DNA from: Litoditis marina
Taxonomy: Eukaryota; Nematoda; Chromadorea; Rhabditida; Rhabditidae
DNA length: 64,000 nt
Assembly (NCBI GenBank): GCA_964036275.1
Contig: OZ038437.1
Coordinates: forward strand, 13,028,590-13,092,589
Reading direction: 5' to 3'
Part shown: positions 45,301-54,300 of the stretch, piece by piece
How the letters are laid out: the number at the start of each line of letters is the position of its first letter
Position numbering within the stretch: position 1 is the first letter of the stretch
The notes under the pieces: generated by a model
What the model saw: only the letters and a program-made list of their open reading frames with translations
Databases searched by the model: none
Told to the model about the DNA's origin: nothing
Program-made: the position numbers and the translations under genes

Positions 45301-48300
45301 CATACTAGAGCACAAGTAGGTTATGGCATACTAGAACGAGCATCCTAGGGTCATTATGGAATACTAACATGAAGTAAACAACTTGAGGAGTAGTTGGAGC
45401 AGTCAGACCAAGTTGAGGAGTAGTCAAACTAGAGCACAAGTAGGTTAGAGAATACTAGAACGAGCACCCTAAGGTCATTATGGAATACTAACATGAAGTA
45501 AACAACTTGAGGGGTAGTTGGAGCAGTCAGACCAAGTTAGGGAGTAGTCATACTAGAGCACAAGTAGGTTAGGGCATACTAGAACAAGTACCCTAAGGTC
45601 ATTATGGAATAATAACATGAAGTAAACAACTTGAGGGGTAGTTGGAGCAGTCAGACCAAGTTAGGGAGTAGTCATACTAGAGCACAAGTAGGTTATGGCA
45701 TACTAGAACGAGCATCCTAGGGTCATTATGGAATACTAACATGAAGTAAACAACTTGAGGGGTAGTTGGAGCAGTCAGACCAAGTTAGGGAGTAGTCATA
45801 CTAGAGCACAAGTAGGTTAGAGAATACTAGAACGAGCACCCTAAGGTCATTATGGAATACTAACATGAAGTAAACAACTTGAGGGGTAGTTGGAGCAGTC
45901 AGACCAAGTTAGGGAGTAGTCATACTAGAGCACAAGTAGGTTAGGGCATACTAGAACAAGTACCCTAAGGTCATTATGGAATAATAACATGAAGTAAACA
46001 ACTTGAGGTTGAGGGGTAGTTGGAGCAGTCAGACCAAGTTAGGGAGTAGTCATACTAGAGCACAAGTAGGTTATGGCATACTAGAACGAGCATCCTAGGG
46101 TCATTATGGAATACTAACATGAAGTAAACAACTTGAGGAGTAGTTGGAGCAGTCACACCAAGTTAGGAAGTAGTCATACTAGAGCACAAGTAGGTTATAG
46201 CATACTAGAACGAGTACCCTAACGTCAATATGAAACAATAACGTAAGGTAAACAACTTCAGGGGTAGTTGGAGCAGTCAGACCAAGTTAGGAAGTAGTCA
46301 TACTAGAGCACAAGTAGGTTAGGGCATACTAGAACAAGTACCCTAAGGTCATTATGGAATAATAACATAAGGTAAACAACTTGAGGGGTAGTTGGAGCAG
46401 TCAGACCGAGTTGGGGAGTAGTCATACTATATCACACTTGGGTTAGAGTATACAAGAACGAGTAGTCTAAGGTCATTATTGAATTATAACACGAAGTAAA
46501 CAACTTGAGGGGTAGTTGGAGCAGTCAGACCAAGTTAGGAAGTAGTCATACTATATCTTACTTGGATTAGAGTATACAAGAACGAGTAGTCTAAGGTCAT
46601 TATTGAGTTATAAGACAAGGTAAACAACTTGAGGGGTAGTTGGAGCAGTCAGACCAAGTTAGGAAGTAGCCATACTAGAGCACAAGTAGGTTATAGCATA
46701 CTAGAACGAGTACCCTAACGTCAATATGAAACAATAACGTAAGGTAAACAACTTCAGGGGTAGTTGGAGCAGTCAGACCAAGTTAGGAAGTAGTCATACT
46801 AGAGCACAAGTAGGTTAGAGCATACTAGAACAAGTAGCCTAAGGCCATTATTAAATTATAACATAGGGTAAACAACTTGAGGGGTTGTTGGACTAGGGGT
46901 GAGGTGTTCGGCATGCATGTACACGAATATATTTTAACTAACCTCCAAAAATTTTCCTTGTTGCCTGAAAAGTAGCATGCCACAACACGTACACAACTAT
47001 CATGCGGTAGGGACCGAGGTACTTTGGAACGACTTCGCTAGAGTAGGGGAACCAGGAAACCACTTCCAAACCACCCATTGAACCACCTGGAAAAGTCAGT
47101 CAACAAATAAAATCAATAAACCGATCAGACAATAAGTTAAGGGACGTACACACCCTAACGTAGGAATCTGGTTACGGGGATATTGAAAAAGCTTTGGGAG
47201 CCTGAAAGTAAAAACCTACATGTACAGGGCAATCAACAACTTGGTACCACTACGTATACGCGCACGACAACAACCAAAAAATTAAGTTGTAAACAGCATT
47301 ATTGTGTTGGTAACTAACCTAGGTGTCCGATATGCTGTTGACTGTATAGTTTGTTTACTTGCGGAAGTTGTGTACTATTATGTCAAGACACGGGACCTCC
47401 TCTAAGGGTTCAAAGACCGAGTGGTAAACAATACAACCATGATCTTTGTGATCTTCACTACCACCTCAAACTTTCTACTCCTTCAATGTTCGAGTTGTGT
47501 CCAGAGTACGATAAGTAGTTATTCACAATTAGGTCTCGTAGCGATTGGTGCCTGGTTGTCAGGCAACCGACTACAGTAATCTTCGGCCGAATCTGGCCTT
47601 ACCCTAGTATAACCTGTGGTTAGAAACTTAGCCATATAACTAGGGTCTTTAGGGAATAAGAACTTGAATCGCCTAACGCTCACAAGCATGGTAGCACGAG
47701 CATCGTGCTAACGTGACTTGGAAGCAGTCTATTGATCTACTGATTTAAAGAATATAAATAGATGTAAGTAGCGTCTAGGGTTTAGTCTAAATATTGACTT
47801 GGAAACAATTAAAAGATGAAGCAAGAGGAACACACTGGGAACTGTGGCTCATAGAACTCTTCGGGGTATACAAAGGATCAAAGGTAAACAAAAAATCGGT
47901 AGTCGAAACGGTAAACATACCGTGAAGGGAGAAGGGAGATGAACCACTTCGGCAGGTGGGGACGGTACCAGGGTAGAATCGGCGTCTTGGCGGAGCGGGA
48001 GGTCTGTAGAAAACACATGTCAACAACAACAACAACAACAACTAACAACAACACGAGTTAGGGTCTTAAGGTAGAGTCACACGAGACCCAACTCACTATT
48101 TCTAAAAATCTCGATTGAACCTTAAAACAAAGTTAGAAAGCTGAGATGAAAAAACACACGACTTTCTGCCTGGCGGGCGCAATCGATAACGCCTAAGTGA
48201 ATTACACAAAAGTAATGTTAAAAGATCTGTCGGACGAGGAGCTTTTCAAGACGTGATGAGCGTCGAAAAACAAGAAAATAGCTAAATAGAAGATTAAAAA

Positions 48301-51300
48301 TCCGTGGAATCTCACCAAAATCCAGGGAACGCTGAGTCATCTGGAGGTAGCTCGACGTCGAGACCCAATAGGAACTGACGTCACACGTAGAACTTCACGT
48401 CCACAAATCGAGCGCTGAAATAGAGAACTTCCGACAATTTAGTAGCTCCAACGACTTTACCATCGAAAAGTACCATTTTTCGGTCAAACTCGTAATTTTC
48501 CTAACTCTGCTCAGACTGGAGAAAAAACGGGAAATAACCTTTCTGTGGTTGAAGCGTGGTCCTGGGCACATTTTGTGGAGTAGACGAAAAAATCGGCGCC
48601 ACGCTTTTTTTGTGACCAATTTTTGTTGGCCGCCGGCGGCAAAATTGACCGGAAAACTCGAAAAATTCGGTTTTCGGTCAGGAGCGGAAATTTCGCAAAG
48701 TTCTGTTGGTGGTAGAAGCACAACTCCTGAGACTACAAAACTACCGAGTTTCGTTTCGATCGGCTTATTTTTTCCGCGAAAATCGTGGCAAAGTTGCGAG
48801 ATGTCAGTTTTTTGACGCGACGCCGTTGAAAATTTTCCATCTGGTTCTAACTAGTGCGACAGTCGAAATTTCAGAAAATCCGAGGTTTTCCGTTACTTTT
48901 CTCAACGAGAGCTTCGATTTTTCCAGAAAGAACGAATTTCGCATTTTCCTACAGTAACCCTTTGCACTTTATAACGAAATTTCAAATTTGCTCTCAAAAG
49001 TTCGTTTTTCTTTCAAATTGAAGCTTTATTTTCATCAAGTATAATTCGACTATTTTCCTATTTTATTTTATCTATTGTTGTGATCTACTCATTGAAATTC
49101 GATACCTATCTAATCAGTGTAAATTCCTCAAAGTTATCGGAATCTGGTCCTTCCAGACACAAATACCGCTGCTTTTCATTGGAGTCACTACGTTGTTTTT
49201 AAGGCTATTAATGTTCCTAAGGTATCGAACCTTAACGAAAAAGTCGATACATATGAAATACATGTGAATGATACTAGTGACGATTTTACTCGTGTTTTTT
49301 TGCGCTTTCAATCAAAGATTGCTTTATTTTAGAGCGAAAAATGATGCAAGAGTCTAGCAAAATTGAATGTTTTCAGTTTCAAGATCCATGAAATCGGTTT
49401 TCTTCTAATTATAGAGAGAGAAGCGGTTTTTCACGTTGTTCCTTCAAAATGTGCACTTACACGAATTTTGCTTATATCTAATCGGTGATTGTCTATGAGA
49501 GACATTGTTTTTATACGGTTTTTTTTTTTTTTTTTTTTCCCAAATTTGGTCTGAGATCGAGAGCTAAACTTCAATTTGAGGGATGGAATTTCGCAAGTTA
49601 ATTGAACTCTGAAGCTTCGCCAGTTGAGAGAACGCAAACCGTCTCGACCAAATTGTCAGTATAAAGTTAGGAATTGCGTGAAAGCACGTCTTTTTCACAA
49701 AGATTTACAACCATGAAACTACTTTCTCTTCACATCAGTCCTGTTTTTACTCTTCTCACCGTCATCCTGGGATCTAGTCTGAGAGCTGTAGCTGGTGAAT
49801 TTTCAACCGTTCTCGTTCTACTTTCCATTTTGTAACGTTAGATAAACCTTGGAAACATTCCTGCAAATGTTCCGAACAATATGGTCACGTAATAAAACGT
49901 GTGGCTCACATCAACTTGCTAACGTTTCTTCACGTTTCCGGTCATCCGTTCACGTACTTCTAGTATACGTGTAAATTTCCAATATTTTCCAATCTTGCTA
50001 AAATTCGTACTGCTGCACCGTAATCTCTCGCACCTACGCATCTACAGTAACCCGGCGGCCAAAAATAATATTTCCTGTCGGGATTTAGTGCTTAGAGGGG
50101 ACTTATCTTACTTTGCTCAAAACCAACGATTAGCCTTCTGCTAGAAATAAACAACAGACAATTACGTATATGGATTCTTAGCGTATTAGCGGTATTAGGG
50201 TACTAGCGGCGACTTAGAGTGATCAGCTCGCGAAATGTGCTGTGGTGAAAGTTTGGGCAGTTCCGGTTTTGTACGGAATATAGCATACCGAGCTGGAGAA
50301 GTGCCAAGTTTGCTAGAAACAAGTTTATCACGGGCGGTTCAGAAAAAAAACCACAGTTTCCACCTGCACAGTTTTTTGGTTGATCTCTGAGAGCGAACCT
50401 CATAGGGCAGCTACCGTCACTACTAAATGGGCAGGTACAAGAATGAAGGTTTTTCTCTCTCTTTCTCTCTCTTATATTTCTATCCTTCTCTCTCCTACTT
50501 CCCTCTCTCTCCTACTCCCCCTATCTCCTACTTCCCTCTCTCTCTCTCTCTCTCCTCCTTCGTCAGATCGCCTCATTCTGCAGGGAAGTGAAACCTATTA
50601 TGTTTTGCAAGTCATTACCGTACCCCCCTTGATTTCTCCTCTAAAAAGTTGTTTACCACCCTGCAAAATTGCTAGACAATAGACAAAAAAGTTGCGTAGA
50701 AACTACAGTAATCTCTAGAGGTCGAGGTCAAGGATTGGTCTCTACAAAAATACTAATCTGATCTGATATCCCTCGATACAAATCTCGCGAAATAGTGTGC
50801 AGAGCGAGAGACGCAGGTTCGCGACGGACCTGATGTTAGCTTCCTGTTTATCTGAACGGGGCGCGTTTCTTCGACTTCGGCTCTCAGGTGTGCGGAGATC
50901 AAACAGTTACAGTACCCGGATCTCAGGGGGACTTAGCTATCTCGTATCCTAGTTACCAGACTCATTACGTCAAAACTATGTTATTAGCAGAATAGTATAT
51001 CCGCTGCTCAGGGGGAGTGAGGGACCGAAAAAAAGATATCTAGAAAGTCGAGAAAAACTATGAAAACGTGGAAAAACGTGAAAAATCGCGTTTTTTGGAG
51101 AAAATGTTCTATTTTTGCTAGCTCACCACTCCTACAAACGGCTCTAAAGCGTTTCTAGGTGAAAAGGTATAGGACACGTGAATAACGTGAGCTTGAGCTT
51201 TTGAAGGAAATTCTCCACTTTTAATAGTTTAAAATTTCTATCGACTTTCATGGTTTTTTTCAAAGAGTGTATGGTTGATAGAAAGCGTGAAAACTGTCCT

Positions 51301-54300
51301 TTTTGTGGGAAATGTTCCACTTGCTCTGTTTTACTACTTGAACAAATTGTTCTCGAAGTAGATTGTGCGAATAGACTGAAATCGCAAAAAGCACAGATAA
51401 AATCACTTCATAGTGAGATCGAATTGGGTTCAGAACTTACTTATCGCATTTGATTTATTTTCCACAGCATTTCAAGCGTATAATCACATTTACCGCAAAA
51501 CGTTCTGGCTCTTCTTGAGCTTGAAGGGCTTATTTAAGAAGTATAAAAAAGGGTGATTCTTCAAATTCCTCAAATATTTACGTTACATTAATACGTTCTG
51601 TACACGTACGTGGCTTTTCACGTCGGTCAAACAATCATTCTTTCTAGCGTTATGATGTACACATTACATTAATCTCACTTTCCTCTGAACAATCATCTTT
51701 ATAGTTTTGCCACGTCTAACGTGATCTACGCACATAACTGTTAGATGTAGTAGTAGTTCACAGTCGCTCATTCCACGTGATTTACGTGACTTACACTTAC
51801 GGCTAACGAATATGATACAGTTTTTCCCGGTATTATTTACAGAGTCTAAACTATATATGCTAGTGAATTGATAGGGAGGTGAGGATGCGGTATTTCAACG
51901 TAAATGCTTTATTCATGTACCATGTAACACGTATATCTAACAAATGTAATGAATCACGGTTTTGTCATGAAATCTGATATGATTATGCTAGTAACGATAT
52001 GTGAATTCAGCATCAAACTCTCGCACGTCAATCGTACATAAACTCTTTACAGCACGTAACTTTAACGTGAAATCCTTACAGCAATCCGTCTATGGTGTTG
52101 GTCTACTCATTTTGCTACTGGCCGCCCTGCCCCGAATCCTGCCGCTGTTCATGGAGCCCCACGCAGCGCCATTGGCGCCAATTGGCGTCTACGTCGCCGG
52201 AACCACGCTTAACTTCTTTTTGGTACGTTTTTCTAAATCAAAGATGACAAAATTTTCACGCCAAACGTGGAACGGCTCATCAAATTATCGTTTCGGTGTG
52301 ATTTTTACGTCCTACGCGAGAACGTAACTAGGCAGTAGCAGCCTTCTTGGTACACTATTCTACTAAAGATAAACTATTTCCTTTTACGTGACTTTCACGT
52401 CCAACCATAGTATAGTAGTATCTGCGTGGTTATACTAGTAGCAAAGATTTGGCAACGTCACAAAAATATTAAATGGTTCACACGAACTTGTACGAACTTG
52501 TATTACGCGCCTGTTCGGAATACAGTATTAATTTAGAACTTTTCAAGAGGTTTTCACGAGTAACTGTTTTCGGGAGAGTTCCAGAATGTCTAGATTACAA
52601 ATCTTGTTAGCTCATCCAAGTTTACATTACACTCACGAATGAATGAAACGGAGTGTACATGTACACAAGCTCACATTACGTGAAGACACGGTTACATAAC
52701 CACTTTCCACGTTAGCTCACATTCCATATCACGTGAACGTGATATTACTACCGACTTAGAAAGTTTTTCTGTCTTTCCATTTCATCTTCTGAGTTGCATA
52801 GCTTAGAGAATCTATGGTCAGAAGCGTTCTTTTTTTCCCAATTCAGATATATCTACTGAATACACGTCCAACCACACTGGTAAAACACTTTCACACGTTA
52901 GCTCACATTTCGAATCACGGGAACTTGTAAAAAAGGATTACTCTTTCGATCATCTCCTTTGCGAAACTCAACATTACTTCAACCATCTCGAAGGTTGCTA
53001 CACAATTTGCCTCTTAGGTATATCTCTCTCCTATTCCTTTCTTTGTCTACAAAAGCAACACACTACAAATGTTTACAATTCTTTAATAAAACATACAAAC
53101 AATGCAATAAAGACAACACGGCTAGCTGGCGGGAAAAACCAGTAGGTCAAGATTTTTCATTCATTTCACAAATTAAACTTCCCGCCAACTCACCGTAAAA
53201 ACCAAAAAGCTTGTCATAGTTGTCAATTATGAACTAGCTGTTTCGAAGAGGTTTAGTAGAACTAGACTTCTGCCGAGTGCGAGCCGGAAGGTCGGGTTGG
53301 CAGCGGGCAGTCATCTCCGGCTCGCCGCTGACAACCCGAACCAGCTCACAACCGACCTCCCCGCGCATTTGTGCAACACGTACTAAATACGGCGCTACCA
53401 AACACGTACTGGCGACCCTTTGAGAAAGTGAGAACGCATCAGAAAACTAGAACGTATCATGTGTAATGTACACGTCATCTGATTTCTTCAACGTTTTACG
53501 CCACTTGCACTGATTTGACCGAAAATAGCCACTGGGTTTCTATATATACCAAGTAATAATGTTGTGTTAGCCTATTTTGAGAGGCCGAACATGAGAACTT
53601 TCCAAAAACCAGTTTCCAACGGTCAGACATGTGCAAGTAACCGAGATCCACCATTTTCATACGAAAACGCTACACAAACTATTTTCACGTAAAACACTAG
53701 TAAAAAGGTGAGTATTTACGGGACTACGCTACTTACTACATGTACAATACAAACAAAGAGAATATGAGTTTTGATACATCACAGCTAACCAGGAAATCAA
53801 AGGTATCCTAGAGGATAGCACTAAAACATGCCCTTAGAACGGCAGATCTCGGTTCGATGTACCAAATCGGTTACAACCTATCCCCCCAGTAGTCAGAATT
53901 GGTTACCAAGGCCCAAATTCACACAAAATACAAAGTTGAGAGCAAAGTGCAAATAAGTGCAACATATGGTCTCTCATCTGAATGCTTGGATCGTCTTCTA
54001 CAGTAACTGGGGTTGACCAAGCACAGACAAGCTGATGACGTCACGGGTACAGTAACCGGCGGCGGCCAATCACAGAAGAGTGATGACGTCATATTCGGAG
54101 CGTTTCCGGATTCCCGGGAAAACGAGATCGAGCCTGAAAAACTGGGAATTATTTACATTACTAATATTCACTGTTTATCACTTTGAATAACCTACCCTAT
54201 TGTGGTCATGAATGAGATTAAAGCAAAATAAGTACTGGAGAGAAGTTATCTAAAAGTTTAGTATGTATACCATTAGCTAACTGAAATTCCACGTGAAAAC

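Larger units (their letters stand above)
14752..52081 (+). other. 37.3 kb intron of the membrane-protein gene
   Basis: GTGAGT...CTTACAG. It contains, in order: CT/GA microsatellites, a MITE-rich stretch (15970-29000), a quiet AT-rich stretch (29300-30690), three satellite arrays (30700-46890) and a less repetitive 5 kb (46890-52081) that includes a candidate nested gene. No transposase or other long coding frame is present. Evidence that it is one intron is the uniform phase and the continuity of membrane segments; a transcript across it is not available here. Confidence 0.7.

Noticed and set aside
30698..46890. CRISPR array
   Set aside because: The units are contiguous 120 or 124 bp tandem repeats with no short repeat-spacer alternation, and the genome is eukaryotic.
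48395..48957. Overlapping frames of 70 to 108 codons on both strands
   Set aside because: Both strands are open at once with similar composition, as expected for a stop-poor old repeat. No splice structure.
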